From assembly GCA_044867785.1 (NCBI GenBank), contig JBIOVM010000124.1:1-32844 (forward strand): a stretch of DNA of 32,844 nt, written 5' to 3'. This document shows positions 1-8,393 of the stretch, one piece after another. The notes under the pieces are model-generated. The model saw only the letters and a list, made by a program, of their open reading frames with translations. It was not told the origin of the DNA and ran no database searches. This DNA is from DASRDR01 sp044867785 (GTDB lineage Bacteria; Methylomirabilota; Methylomirabilia; Rokubacteriales; DASRDR01). The stretch's first letter is position 1. Every line of letters begins with the position of its first letter. Made by a program: the position numbers and the translations under genes.

Positions 1-2
1 TG

Positions 3-1004
3 AAGCGACTCCGGGCGAGCCTGGACGCGCACTACCAGGGCCGCGTCCTCCTGGCCGAGGCCAATCAGTGGCCGCGGGACGTCCGCCCCTACTTCGGGGA
101 CGGGGACGAGTTCCACATGGCGTTCCACTTCCCCCTGATGCCGCGCATGTACATGTCGGTCTTCAGCGCGGACCGTCGCCCGATCACCGACATGTTCCAG
201 CACACGCCGCCCATACCGGAGACGTGCCAGTGGTGCCTGTTCCTCCGGAACCACGACGAGCTGACGCTCGAGATGTGCACGGACCCGGAGCGCGACCTCA
301 TGTACTACGCCTACGCGCAGGACCCGCGGATGAAGCTCAACATCGGCATCCGCCGCCGGCTGGCACCCCTCTTGGAGAACGACCGCGCCCGCATCCAGCT
401 CCTGAACAGCTTGCTCTTGAGCCTGCCGGGCACGCCGATCATCTACTACGGGGACGAGATCGGCATGGGGGACAACGTCCATCTCGGCGACCGTCACGGA
501 GTCCGCACCCCGATGCAGTGGTCGGCGGACCGGAACGCGGGGTTCTCCCGGGTCGAGCCGGAGCGCCTCTACAGCCCGGTGATCGCGGACCCCGTCTACG
601 GCTACCAGGCCGTGAACGTCGAGACGCAGCTCCGCTCGGCGTCGTCGCTCCTCGCGTGGACCCGGCGGCTCATCACCGCGCGAAAGCGATCGAAGGTGTT
701 CGGTCGAGGGAGCCTGCGCTTCCTCGCTCCCGCCAACACCCGCGTCTTGGCGCACCTCCGGGAGTTCCGGGGCGAGGCCGTCCTGCTCGTCCACAACCTG
801 GCGCCCTCGGCGGAAGCGGTGGAGCTCGATCTCTCGCCGTTCCGCGGCGCGGTGCCGGTCGAGCTCCTGGGCGGCTCGCGCTTTCCGGCGGTGGGGGATC
901 GGCCGTACACGCTGACGCTGGCGCCTCACGGCGCCTACTGGCTGCGCCTCGACCGGCCGGGCCGCCCCGCCGAGGCCTACGGCATCGAGCGGGACTCCGT
1001 TTGA
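3..1004 (+). CDS. treS: trehalose synthase (maltose alpha-D-glucosyltransferase), 3' part
   Basis: Partial gene whose 5' end lies before the window; the reading frame is open from base 3. TreS is a cytosolic GH13 enzyme that interconverts maltose and trehalose. The visible part starts in the TIM barrel with LLAEANQWPRDVRPYFGDGD and MAFHFPLMPRMYM, then FLRNHDELTLEM, which holds the conserved GH13 Asp of the NHDE motif. GTPIIYYGDEIGMGDN follows, and then the C-terminal beta domain. All are characteristic TreS motifs. The gene ends 13 bases before a glycosyltransferase, and a maltokinase follows that, the classical partner of TreS in making maltose-1-phosphate. I see no fused maltokinase domain here; it is a separate downstream gene. 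The identification is secure, although the N-terminal catalytic region cannot be checked. Confidence 0.95.
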   Translation, partial: KRLRASLDAHYQGRVLLAEANQWPRDVRPYFGDGDEFHMAFHFPLMPRMYMSVFSADRRPITDMFQHTPPIPETCQWCLFLRNHDELTLEMCTDPERDLMYYAYAQDPRMKLNIGIRRRLAPLLENDRARIQLLNSLLLSLPGTPIIYYGDEIGMGDNVHLGDRHGVRTPMQWSADRNAGFSRVEPERLYSPVIADPVYGYQAVNVETQLRSASSLLAWTRRLITARKRSKVFGRGSLRFLAPANTRVLAHLREFRGEAVLLVHNLAPSAEAVELDLSPFRGAVPVELLGGSRFPAVGDRPYTLTLAPHGAYWLRLDRPGRPAEAYGIERDSV

Positions 1005-1017
1005 CCGAGACGCGCGC

Positions 1018-2238
1018 ATGAAGGTTCTGTTGCTCACCCGGGAGTATCCCCCGGACGTCTACGGGGGCGCCGGGGTGCACGTCGAGTACCTCGCGCGGGA
1101 GCTCGCGAAGCTCGCGGCGGTCGAAGTGCGAACCTTCGGCCGCCAGGCCGTCGAAGACGCCGGACTCTCCGTCCGCGGCTACGGGGCGGCGGCGGCGGCC
1201 ACCGACGATCCGCCCGCCGCCTACGCGGGGGCGGTCCGCGCGCTGCGCGTCGGCCTGAGCCTCGCGTCCGTGCCGACGGAGGCCGACGTCGTGCACTCCC
1301 ACACCTGGTATGCGGCCTTCGGCGGCCTGCTCGCCCGGACCCTCCACGGGATCCCCCTGGTCGTGACGGCCCATTCGATCGAACCGCTTCGACCGTGGAA
1401 GCGCGAGCAGCTCGGGCGCGGGGCGGACGTCGCGGCCTGGGCGGAGCGTTCCGCGCTCGAGGCCGCCGACGCCGTCGTGGCCGTCTCGTCCGAGATGCGG
1501 CGGGACATCCTGCGCCACTTCCACGTCGCGCCCGCGCGCGTCCACGTCATCCCGAACGGAGTCGACACCGAGACGTATCGGCCCGCGCCCCACCGCGAGC
1601 GGCTGGGGCGGTTCGCCATCGACCTCGCCCGTCCGTACGTGCTCTTCGTCGGGCGGATCTCCCGACAGAAGGGGCTCCTCCACTTGATCCGCGCCATCCC
1701 GGCGATCGATCCCGGCGCCCAGATCGTTCTCTGCGCCGGGGCGCCCGACACCCCGGAGATCGCCCGGGACGTGGAAGCCGCCGTCGCCCGGATCCAGGCG
1801 GTGCGACCCGGCGTCGTCTGGATCCGGGAGATGGTGGACCGGGAGACCGCCGTGGAGCTCTACTCGCACGCCGCCGTCTTCTGTTGCCCGTCGGTGTACG
1901 AGCCGTTCGGCCTGATCAACCTCGAGGCGATGGCCTGCGAGGTCCCGGTCGTCGCGAGCGCGGTCGGGGGCATCACCGAGGTCGTCGTGGACGGAGAGAC
2001 CGGCCGGCTGGTCCCCGTCGAGCTCGTCGAGACCGGAGGCGCGGTCGAGCCGCGCGATCCCGCCGCCTTGAGCGGGGACCTGGCGCAAGCCATCAACGGG
2101 CTCCTGGCCGACCCGCCGCTCCGCCGGACGATGGGGGTGAAGGGCCGGCAGCGCGCCGAGGCCCTCTTCAGCTGGGCGGCGGCGGCGCGCCGGACGCTCG
2201 CGCTCTACCGCGACGTCGTGAAGGCGCGTGAATCCTAA
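1018..2238 (+). CDS. glgM: GT4 glucosyltransferase, GlgM/actinobacterial-type glycogen synthase
   Basis: A 406-residue retaining GT-B glycosyltransferase. The N-terminal motif LTREYPPDVYGGAGVHVEYL is typical of the Corynebacterium/Mycobacterium-type GlgA family. The C-terminal half has PSVYEPFGLINLEAM, the EX7E nucleotide-sugar motif (E295 and E303), followed by VPVVASAVGGITEVV. Members use ADP-glucose; the mycobacterial member makes maltose-1-phosphate from ADP-glucose and glucose-1-phosphate, feeding GlgE-type alpha-glucan synthesis. Lying between treS and a maltokinase gene, the other route to maltose-1-phosphate, it is more likely GlgM-like than a simple chain-elongating glycogen synthase, but sequence alone does not separate the two. 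It starts 13 bases after treS and its end overlaps the next gene by 11 bases, so the genes are probably co-transcribed. Confidence 0.9.
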   Translation: MKVLLLTREYPPDVYGGAGVHVEYLARELAKLAAVEVRTFGRQAVEDAGLSVRGYGAAAAATDDPPAAYAGAVRALRVGLSLASVPTEADVVHSHTWYAAFGGLLARTLHGIPLVVTAHSIEPLRPWKREQLGRGADVAAWAERSALEAADAVVAVSSEMRRDILRHFHVAPARVHVIPNGVDTETYRPAPHRERLGRFAIDLARPYVLFVGRISRQKGLLHLIRAIPAIDPGAQIVLCAGAPDTPEIARDVEAAVARIQAVRPGVVWIREMVDRETAVELYSHAAVFCCPSVYEPFGLINLEAMACEVPVVASAVGGITEVVVDGETGRLVPVELVETGGAVEPRDPAALSGDLAQAINGLLADPPLRRTMGVKGRQRAEALFSWAAAARRTLALYRDVVKARES

Positions 2239-4492
2239 GCCGGGCCCGGCCTCGCGGCGCGCGGCGACGGAGGCTCCATCGCCCGCCGCCCCCCGCGCGC
2301 TCGTCGATCGGGCGCGCGGGGCGCTCGAGGAGCGGCTCGCCGCCCAGCGGTGGTTCGGCAGCAAGAACCGGAGCATCACCGAGGTCGTGCCCGTGGACGA
2401 GACGGCGCTGCCCGGAGCCGCCGGCGTCGTCGCACTGTGGGACGTCGGCTTCGCCGACGGCGGCCGCGAGCGCTATTGCATCCCGGTGACGTCGAGCCCG
2501 ACCCAGGAGCCGGTCGTCGACGCGATGGGCGACCCGGGGTTTTGCGTGGCCCTCGTGGAGGCGATCCGGAACGGCCTCACGCTTCCCGGCCGGGACGGCG
2601 TGTTCCGATTCAGCCCCACGCCCGCCTTCGAGGAAATCCTCCCGAGCGCGCCCCGCGAGTGCCGGGTGATCGGCGCCGAGCAGAGCAACACGTCGGTCGT
2701 CTACGAGCGCCGCGCGATCCTGAAGCTCCTCCGGCGTCCCGATCCGGGGCCGAGCCCGGAGCTCGAGCTGACGGACTTCCTGACCCGGCGAGCCGCGTTT
2801 CCCGGCGCGCCCCGGCTCGCCGGGGCCGTGAGCTACGAAACCGAGGGCGCGGAGGCGACCACGCTGGCCGTCCTGCACGAGTTCGTTCCGAACCAGGGCG
2901 ACGCGTGGACCGCGGAGCTGGAGCGGCTGCGCGAGTACTACGCGGCGGCGATCGAGGGGCGCGAGGAAGAGTCGCCGGACCCGGTGTTCGCCCGCGCGCT
3001 CGCGGCCGCCGACGCGCACGACGCGGCGAGAATCGGCGTCCTCACCGGCCGGCTCCACCGGGCGCTGGGCTCGGCGCCGCCCGGTGATCCCCTGGCGGCC
3101 GAGCCCATCGACGCGCGCGACATCGCGGCGTGGGGCGAGGAGATGCGGGCCCAGGCGCGCCGCGCGATCGAAGCCCTCGCCGCCGGGGTGTCCGGCCTCC
3201 CGTCTCCGGTCCGCGAGGTCGCGCAGCGTGTCGCCGCCGAGGGCGCGCGGCTCGAGGACGGGCTGCGCGGGCTGGACGTGCTCGCCGGCGGCGACGTCAT
3301 GAAGATCCGCATCCACGGCGACTACCATCTCGGCCAGCTCCTCCGGACGGCGGACGGCCTCACCATCCTGGACTTCGAAGGCGAGCCCGCGCGGCCGCTC
3401 GCCGAGCGCCGCCTGAAGCAGTGCGCGCTGAAGGATGTCGCCGGCATGCTGCGCTCGTTCGCCTATGCGGCGCAGGTCGGCCTCGCGGCCCGGCTCGAGG
3501 CGAGTCCCCGCGAGGCGCGCTTGGCGGAGCGGCTGCGGCCCTGGGCGGAGGCCTGGGAGGAGGGCATGCGCACCGCGTTCCTGGACGCCTACCTCGGGGA
3601 GATCGCCCGGGCCGGAGGACCGATCCTGGCGCCGGCCGAGCGCGAGCGCTTCGACCAGGCGCTGCGCGCCTACGAGCTCGACAAGGCGCTCTACGAGGTC
3701 AACTACGAGCTGAGCCATCGCCCGGAATGGGTCTCGGTGCCCCTGGCCGCGCTCGATCGCGCGGCGGCTCGCTTGCCGAGTCCCGCCGCCGGACGCCTCC
3801 GGACCGGCGAAGGCCCTTTCACCTTCGTGGCGTGCATGGAGCTCAAGGAGTACATCGGGCTCCGCGCCGAGAACGAGCGCCAGCTGGCCCAGCTCCTCGA
3901 CGAGGTGCCGCTCGACTCGATCTACTACCACACGCACGGCTTCCTCCTGCGCCCTCGGCTGCTGGCCGGCGCCTATCCGAACGACTTCGCCACCTGGGTG
4001 GACGTCCAGGTCCGTGACCGCGTCCTGGGCGAGCGCCTGGCGATGGTCGACCCGGCGGACTTCACGACCCTCCAGGCCCTCCGCGAGGAGCTGGTCTCGG
4101 TGGTGGACGAGCATCTTCGGCGAATCGGCATCGTGCCGCAGGTGGTGTCCGGCGATCCCTTCGACTTCATCCAGTCACGGATCGTCGAGATCCCCCTCGG
4201 CATCGAGGTCCGGACGCTCCAGGAGCTCCGTGACGCCCTGCTCGACGTCGACCAGAGCGCCATCTACTTCCACCTCGTGGAGTCGCGGCTCCGGCTCGGA
4301 CGGGGGCGCAACGACTTCGCGGCGTGGCTCGAGCAGGGGCTCGGCCTTTCCGAGCTCGCCTCCCGCGTCCAGGCCGTGAACCCCTACGCGGGCAGCCTCG
4401 AGCAGGCGAGGTCCCGGCTCATCGCGCTCCTCGACGAGGCCCTCGCGGCGGCCGCGGGCACGGCGCCGCGCGGGGCGCGCAGAGCCGGATGA
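2228..4492 (+). CDS. mak: maltokinase fused to a C-terminal DUF5752 region
   Basis: A 754-residue protein starting at a GTG that overlaps the end of the previous gene. Residues 1 to about 520 are a maltokinase (Mak/Pep2), which phosphorylates maltose with ATP to maltose-1-phosphate. The N-terminal cap has LAAQRWFGSKNRSI. The kinase core has IHGDYHLGQLL (near residue 363), the metal-binding ILDFEGEPARPLAERR (near 380) and LKDVAGMLRSFAYAA, all hallmark Mak motifs. Residues about 530 to 740 are unrelated to the kinase and resemble the DUF5752 family, with the signature SIYYH then NDFATW. That region is itself two similar modules, the second carrying AIYFH and NDFAAW. Mak is normally about 450 residues, so this is a fusion. 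The last four bases (ATGA) overlap the next start. The role of the C-terminal part is unknown. Confidence 0.9.
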   Translation: MNPKPGPASRRAATEAPSPAAPRALVDRARGALEERLAAQRWFGSKNRSITEVVPVDETALPGAAGVVALWDVGFADGGRERYCIPVTSSPTQEPVVDAMGDPGFCVALVEAIRNGLTLPGRDGVFRFSPTPAFEEILPSAPRECRVIGAEQSNTSVVYERRAILKLLRRPDPGPSPELELTDFLTRRAAFPGAPRLAGAVSYETEGAEATTLAVLHEFVPNQGDAWTAELERLREYYAAAIEGREEESPDPVFARALAAADAHDAARIGVLTGRLHRALGSAPPGDPLAAEPIDARDIAAWGEEMRAQARRAIEALAAGVSGLPSPVREVAQRVAAEGARLEDGLRGLDVLAGGDVMKIRIHGDYHLGQLLRTADGLTILDFEGEPARPLAERRLKQCALKDVAGMLRSFAYAAQVGLAARLEASPREARLAERLRPWAEAWEEGMRTAFLDAYLGEIARAGGPILAPAERERFDQALRAYELDKALYEVNYELSHRPEWVSVPLAALDRAAARLPSPAAGRLRTGEGPFTFVACMELKEYIGLRAENERQLAQLLDEVPLDSIYYHTHGFLLRPRLLAGAYPNDFATWVDVQVRDRVLGERLAMVDPADFTTLQALREELVSVVDEHLRRIGIVPQVVSGDPFDFIQSRIVEIPLGIEVRTLQELRDALLDVDQSAIYFHLVESRLRLGRGRNDFAAWLEQGLGLSELASRVQAVNPYAGSLEQARSRLIALLDEALAAAAGTAPRGARRAG

Positions 4493-5694
4493 CCACCGAC
4501 ATCCGGCTGGAGGAGTACCGCGAGGTCGCGCCGCGCGGCGCGATCGACCTGCTCGTCAAGCTCGCCGACCGGCTCCAGGGCCGCCGCTTCGTCCACGTCA
4601 ACGCGAGCCGGTACGGCAGCGGATCGTCGGAGATCCTGGCCCGGCTGGTGCCCATGCTCCAGGACCTGGGCATCGACGCCGCCTGGGAGGTGATCGTCGG
4701 CGACCCCGCCTTCTACGGGGCCACGCGGGCGCTCGAAGCGGCTCTGGCCGGTCAGCCCGCGCCCATCACCGAGGCGATGCTCGTCTCGTACGTCGAGACC
4801 GCCGCGACGAACGCGGCGACGCTTCGCCTCGAGTCCGACCTCGTCATGGTCCACGATCTGTCCGCATTGCCCTTGGTGCGCCACCGGCCGGAGCGGGGCC
4901 GATGGGTCTGGCGCTGCCACGCGGATCTCTCCCGGGCGTGGCGCCGCGCCTGGCACCTTGTGCGGCGCGACCTCGAGCACTACGACGCCGTCGTGTACTC
5001 GATGCCGAAGTTCGCGCAGCGAGTCCGCGTCCCCATGCTGGTGGTGCACCCGTCGATCGATCCTCTGGCCGAGAAGCACCGAGAGCTCGGCCGGAGCGAG
5101 GTGCGGGAGATCCTGGATCGCTTCGGCATCCCGCGGGACAAGCCGCTCCTCCTGCAGGTGGCGGCGTACTCCCGCGCGACCGAGCCGCAGCGGGCGCTCA
5201 CCGCGTTCCGTCTCGCCCGGAAGTACGTGCCGTGCCGGCTGGCGCTGGCCGGGTGGGGCGCCACCGACAACCCGGAAGGCAGCGCCGTGCTCGCCGAGCT
5301 GCGCGAGGCCGCCGGCCAGGATCCGGACACTCACGTGCTGGTCGTGCCGCCGGACGCCGCGCGGGAGCTGAACGCGCTGCAGCGGGCCGCCACCGTGGTC
5401 CTCCACCTGCCCCAGCAGGAAGGCTTCGGCCTGGCGGTGGCCGAGGCGATGTGGAAGGGCAAACCGGTGATCGGCAGCGTCGCGGGCGGGATCCCTACCC
5501 AGATCCTGTCGGAGGTGACCGGGTACACGGTGGGATCCGTCGAGGGCGCGGCATTTCGCATCCGGCAGCTCCTGCAGAGCCCCGATCTCGCCGCACGCCT
5601 CGGGGGGGCCGGGCGCGAATACGCGCGCAGGAACTTCCTGCTTCCGCGGCATCTCGGTGACTACCTGGCACTCCTCGCCCGGATGACGGCGTAG
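4489..5694 (+). CDS. treT: TreT-like trehalose glycosyltransferring synthase (GT4)
   Basis: A 401-residue GT-B glycosyltransferase. The start is the ATG in an ATGA overlap with the maltokinase stop; a longer in-frame opening exists upstream but only antisense to nothing and inside the kinase gene. The N-terminus IDLLVKLADRLQGRRFVHVN, then SEILARLVPMLQDLGIDAAWEVI, is characteristic of the TreT/trehalose phosphorylase-like group. These enzymes form trehalose from NDP-glucose and glucose, or use glucose-1-phosphate. The donor-site motif LPQQEGFGLAVAEAMWKGKP carries the EX7E pair at E311 and E319. Its position beside treS and mak supports a trehalose role. Synthase versus phosphorylase activity cannot be settled from the sequence. 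It is followed 15 bases later by another glycosyltransferase gene. Confidence 0.82.
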   Translation: MTTDIRLEEYREVAPRGAIDLLVKLADRLQGRRFVHVNASRYGSGSSEILARLVPMLQDLGIDAAWEVIVGDPAFYGATRALEAALAGQPAPITEAMLVSYVETAATNAATLRLESDLVMVHDLSALPLVRHRPERGRWVWRCHADLSRAWRRAWHLVRRDLEHYDAVVYSMPKFAQRVRVPMLVVHPSIDPLAEKHRELGRSEVREILDRFGIPRDKPLLLQVAAYSRATEPQRALTAFRLARKYVPCRLALAGWGATDNPEGSAVLAELREAAGQDPDTHVLVVPPDAARELNALQRAATVVLHLPQQEGFGLAVAEAMWKGKPVIGSVAGGIPTQILSEVTGYTVGSVEGAAFRIRQLLQSPDLAARLGGAGREYARRNFLLPRHLGDYLALLARMTA

Positions 5695-5709
5695 CGGACC
5701 GGGACGCGC

Positions 5710-6954
5710 GTGGCCGACGGGCTCATCCTCGACGCGGTGCTCTCCCCCGAGGACGCCGCCGCCGTCGAGGCCCTCGGGTCCGTGGACGCCCTGGTCGCCG
5801 TCACGGCGCTGAACCAGTCCCGCACCGCCCCGGCCGTCGTGGACGCCGTGACGCAGGGGCTGATCCTGGGCTTCCCGGAGCGGAAGGTCGCGGCCCTCTT
5901 CGTCGACGGCGGGTCCCAGGACGGGACGGTCGAGGCCGTCGCCGGGCGTTCGGCCGGCGCGCCGGCGGTGCCCGTGGCCATCCTCCAGGTCGCGGGACGG
6001 CCGGGCCGGGGTCGGGCGGTGGTCGCGGGCCTGGCGGCCGCGCGCCGCGGCGGCGCGCGCGCGGCAATGGTGGTGGACGCCGGCCTGGTGAGCATCGCCC
6101 CCGGGTGGGTCGAAGCGCTCCTTGCCCCCGCGCTACAAGGCGAGGCCGACTACGTGTCCCCGGTCTACGTCCGCGCCCCGACCGAGGGCACGCTCACGAC
6201 GAATCTGCTGGCTCCGCTCATCCGGTCGCTCTTCGGACAACGGCTGCAGGAAACGCTCGGCGGATGCGTCGGCGTGTCCGCCGGCCTGCTCGACGCCCTC
6301 CCCGCGGCCGAGGAATGGAGTGACGAGCCGACCGGGCAGGGTGCGGAGATGCAGCTCCTCGGCGAGGCCCTCGCGGGACGCCACGCGACGCTCGAGGTCC
6401 AGCTGGGCCGAAAGCAGCTCGATCCCGGCGCCGCGCCGGCGGATCTCGGCAGCACGGTCGTCGACGCGGTGGGGCCGCTCTTCCGTCTGATGGAGCGCCA
6501 TGCCGCGGAGTGGCTCGAAGTGCGCGGGAGCGCGTCCGTCTCGCGGCGCGATCAGCCCAGCCGCGAGACGCCGACGGGTGGCGACATCCGGGCCGATCGG
6601 ATGGTCCGGGCCCTCCACCTCGGGCTGAAGGATCTTCTCCCGGTGTGGGAGCAGATCCTCGTGGACGAGACGCTCGCCCAGCTCTACCCGCTGGGTCTGC
6701 TCGGAGCCGACGAGTTCCGCTTCCCCCCTCTCCTGTGGGCACGTGTGGTCTCCGATTTCGCCGTGGCCTACCACGAGCGGCGGCTCCCGCAGGATCACCT
6801 CCTGCGGGCGCTGACGCCGCTCTATCTCGGACGGGTCGCGGGATTCGTCCTCGAAACCCAGGGCGGGCCCCCGTCGAGAGCCGCCGAGGCTCTCGAGCGG
6901 GTGTGCCTGGCCTTCGAGGCCGAGAAGGTCGCCCTCTCGGCGCGATGGAGGTAG
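5710..6954 (+). CDS. GT81/GT2-like glycosyltransferase with altered catalytic motifs
   Basis: A 414-residue protein with a GTG start, similar to retaining GT-A enzymes of the glucosyl-3-phosphoglycerate/mannosylglycerate synthase type. The nucleotide-sugar half has LVAVTALNQSRTAPAVVDAV and ALFVDGGSQDGT. The family usually then shows DADL..SI..W, a Y.RH..DGT..N segment and a GGDF/GGE motif. Here these read VVDAGLVSIAPGW (residues 122-134), YVRAPTEGTLTTN (153-165) and LGGCVGVS (183-190). The second Asp of the DxD-like motif, the His after Arg and the acidic residue after GG are therefore missing. The helical C-terminal third is intact and there is no frameshift. It may act on an unusual acceptor, be regulatory, or be inactive. 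It is in the same operon as the trehalose/glucan genes, suggesting a related compatible solute. Confidence 0.7.
   Translation: MADGLILDAVLSPEDAAAVEALGSVDALVAVTALNQSRTAPAVVDAVTQGLILGFPERKVAALFVDGGSQDGTVEAVAGRSAGAPAVPVAILQVAGRPGRGRAVVAGLAAARRGGARAAMVVDAGLVSIAPGWVEALLAPALQGEADYVSPVYVRAPTEGTLTTNLLAPLIRSLFGQRLQETLGGCVGVSAGLLDALPAAEEWSDEPTGQGAEMQLLGEALAGRHATLEVQLGRKQLDPGAAPADLGSTVVDAVGPLFRLMERHAAEWLEVRGSASVSRRDQPSRETPTGGDIRADRMVRALHLGLKDLLPVWEQILVDETLAQLYPLGLLGADEFRFPPLLWARVVSDFAVAYHERRLPQDHLLRALTPLYLGRVAGFVLETQGGPPSRAAEALERVCLAFEAEKVALSARWR
6947..6952 (+). promoter_or_regulatory. ribosome binding site deciding a start
   Basis: GGAGGT lies four bases before the ATG at 6957. It supports that ATG over the ATG at 6945, which overlaps the site itself. 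Confidence 0.6.
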
Positions 6955-6956
6955 CC

Positions 6957-7661
6957 ATGCAGCAGCAATGGAGCAACATCGTCCTCGACGCCATGCGGGA
7001 GGTCGGTCAGCGGCTGCTGGTCGCGACGCCCCGCGTGCTGGCTGCGCTGACCCTGCTCCTGCTGGCCTGGGTCGTGGCGTCGCTGGTCCGGCGGGTCACG
7101 ACCCGAATCCTGCGCGCCGCCGACATGGACGCGCGCGCGGCGCGCTGGGGGCTGGGGGGCGTGCTCGGGCGGCGCGGCGCCCGGCCGTCGCTCAGCGAGA
7201 TCTGCGGACGGCTCGTGTACTGGGCCATCTTTCTCGTCGGGCTGCTCATGGCCGTCGAGGCGCTCGAGATGCCGGGCACCCGAGGAGTCGCCGCCATCGT
7301 GCTGGCGTTCTTGCCTCACGTCATCATCGCCGTGCTGGTCGTCGTCGGGGGTTGGATGCTGGCGCAGTTCCTGGCCCAGGCCGTGCTCATCACGGCGGTC
7401 AATGCGCAGGTGGCGGGGGCCTCTCTGCTCGCGGCCACCGTCCGGTGGCTGGTCCTGATCGTCGCCGCCGCCGTCGCTCTGACCGAGCTCGGCGTCGCGC
7501 GGGAGATGGTGCTGCTCGTGTTCGGGATCGCGTTCGGCGGGGCGGTCCTGGCGCTGTCGCTGGCGTTCGGCCTCGGGGCCCGCGAGCTGGCCCGCCAAGC
7601 GCTCGAGAGCTACCTTCGGCGGACGCGCGACGAGGGCAGCGAGTCCGTGTCGCACGTGTGA
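6957..7661 (+). CDS. small mechanosensitive-channel-like membrane protein
   Basis: A 234-residue integral membrane protein. Hydrophobic helices lie at about residues 21-41 (VLAALTLLLLAWVVASLV), 86-101, 110-140, 155-175 and 180-200. The repeated pattern of a hydrophobic helix followed by RRVTTRIL or a similar amphipathic stretch, and the closing GAVLALSLAFGLGARELARQ, match the conserved TM helix of the small MscS-related proteins (CmpX/TM_helix type). There is no MscS beta domain and no PNS motif, so it is not a complete MscS channel. It starts two bases after the upstream glycosyltransferase stop, which puts it in the compatible-solute operon. A plausible job is osmotic release or sensing in the inner membrane, but this is inference. 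It ends convergent to the DUF1318 genes. Confidence 0.72.
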   Translation: MQQQWSNIVLDAMREVGQRLLVATPRVLAALTLLLLAWVVASLVRRVTTRILRAADMDARAARWGLGGVLGRRGARPSLSEICGRLVYWAIFLVGLLMAVEALEMPGTRGVAAIVLAFLPHVIIAVLVVVGGWMLAQFLAQAVLITAVNAQVAGASLLAATVRWLVLIVAAAVALTELGVAREMVLLVFGIAFGGAVLALSLAFGLGARELARQALESYLRRTRDEGSESVSHV

Positions 7662-7715
7662 CTCGACCGGCGAGCTCCCGAGGTCGTCGCCGAGCGGTGC
7701 AGGGACGCGGTCGAG
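7662..7715. terminator. possible bidirectional stem-loop between convergent genes
   Basis: CTCGACCG (7662-7669) pairs with CGGTCGAG (7708-7715) around an inner CGGCGA/TCGCCG pair. There is no T tract on either side, so intrinsic termination is uncertain. Confidence 0.3.
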
Positions 7716-7721
7716 CGCGCG

Positions 7722-8393
7722 CTACTTCTTGACCCACGCCCCCGGGTCGGTCTGGACCCACTGGCCGCTCCCCGCGCGGTCACGGTAGGCCTTGGCGAAC
7801 GACGCCCGGACGCGCGCCGCGTCGGCGTCGGGAATCCGGTTCTGCCGCATGAACGTCTCGATGATCGCCTGACGGTCTCTGTTCTCGTCCCCGATCAGCT
7901 TCGCCACCTCGCCGGAGCAGCCCTGACCGGGCCGGGCTTCCAGCAGGCCCTGGTTGCTCTCGCCGATGCACCCACGCGCGAGCCACTGCTGGACGGCGCC
8001 CAGGCGACGCTTCTGTGATTCCGTCAGGCGGCGCAGCTCCGGACTGTCCGTCTTCGGCGCCTCGGTCACCTCGATCTTGTGCTCCTGCGCCCACGCCTCC
8101 CCGGGCGCGAGAGGCGCCAGCCAGGGATCCAGGCTCGATCCGGGCTTGGGGCGCGCGGGGGGCGCGCTGCCCGGCGCCGGCGCCGATCCCTCGGGGCGTC
8201 GGCTCATGTCGACGATCTGGGACGCCGCGTCGTCGAGCCGTTCCTGGGGGAAGTTCACGTTCACCGTCACCGGGACGCAGGCCGAGAGGGCGCCGGCGAC
8301 GAGGGCGAAGGCGGCGACGATGCCACGGCCGAGTCGTGGGTTCCTCAACGGCGATCCCCCTCGTCGCCCGGGGCTCAGGGCTTCCTGATCCAT
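7722..8393 (-). CDS. DUF1318 lipoprotein, YdbL-like with YnbE-like N-terminus (copy 2)
   Basis: A 223-residue predicted lipoprotein. The signal sequence ends in LVAGALSAC (lipobox Cys39), followed by VPVTVNVNFPQERLDDAAS, a short linker rich in Pro and Ala, and a C-terminal DUF1318 domain. That domain shows LARGCIGESNQGLLEARPG, an ENRDRQAIIETF stretch and a closing GQWVQTDPGAWVKK, matching the pattern of E. coli YdbL (VGE..G, a conserved N/R pair, G.WV+K at the end). The start ATG overlaps the end of the upstream paralogue by 19 bases and is preceded by GAGGA six bases away. A TTG at 8348 with GGGGGA upstream is an alternative giving a shorter signal peptide. It is the last gene of the ydbH-like cluster. 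Its likely place is the outer membrane, periplasmic face, working with the AsmA-like protein. Confidence 0.82.
   Translation of the reverse strand: MDQEALSPGRRGGSPLRNPRLGRGIVAAFALVAGALSACVPVTVNVNFPQERLDDAASQIVDMSRRPEGSAPAPGSAPPARPKPGSSLDPWLAPLAPGEAWAQEHKIEVTEAPKTDSPELRRLTESQKRRLGAVQQWLARGCIGESNQGLLEARPGQGCSGEVAKLIGDENRDRQAIIETFMRQNRIPDADAARVRASFAKAYRDRAGSGQWVQTDPGAWVKK

Noticed and set aside
2168..4114. Long minus-strand open frame (648 codons) opposite the maltokinase gene
   Set aside because: Product is Arg/Ala/Gly/Asp-rich with no motif and lies antisense to a well-supported gene; such frames are common in GC-rich DNA.
4384..5652. Minus-strand open frame of 422 codons opposite the TreT-like gene
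   Set aside because: No motif; antisense to a gene with clear GT4 motifs.
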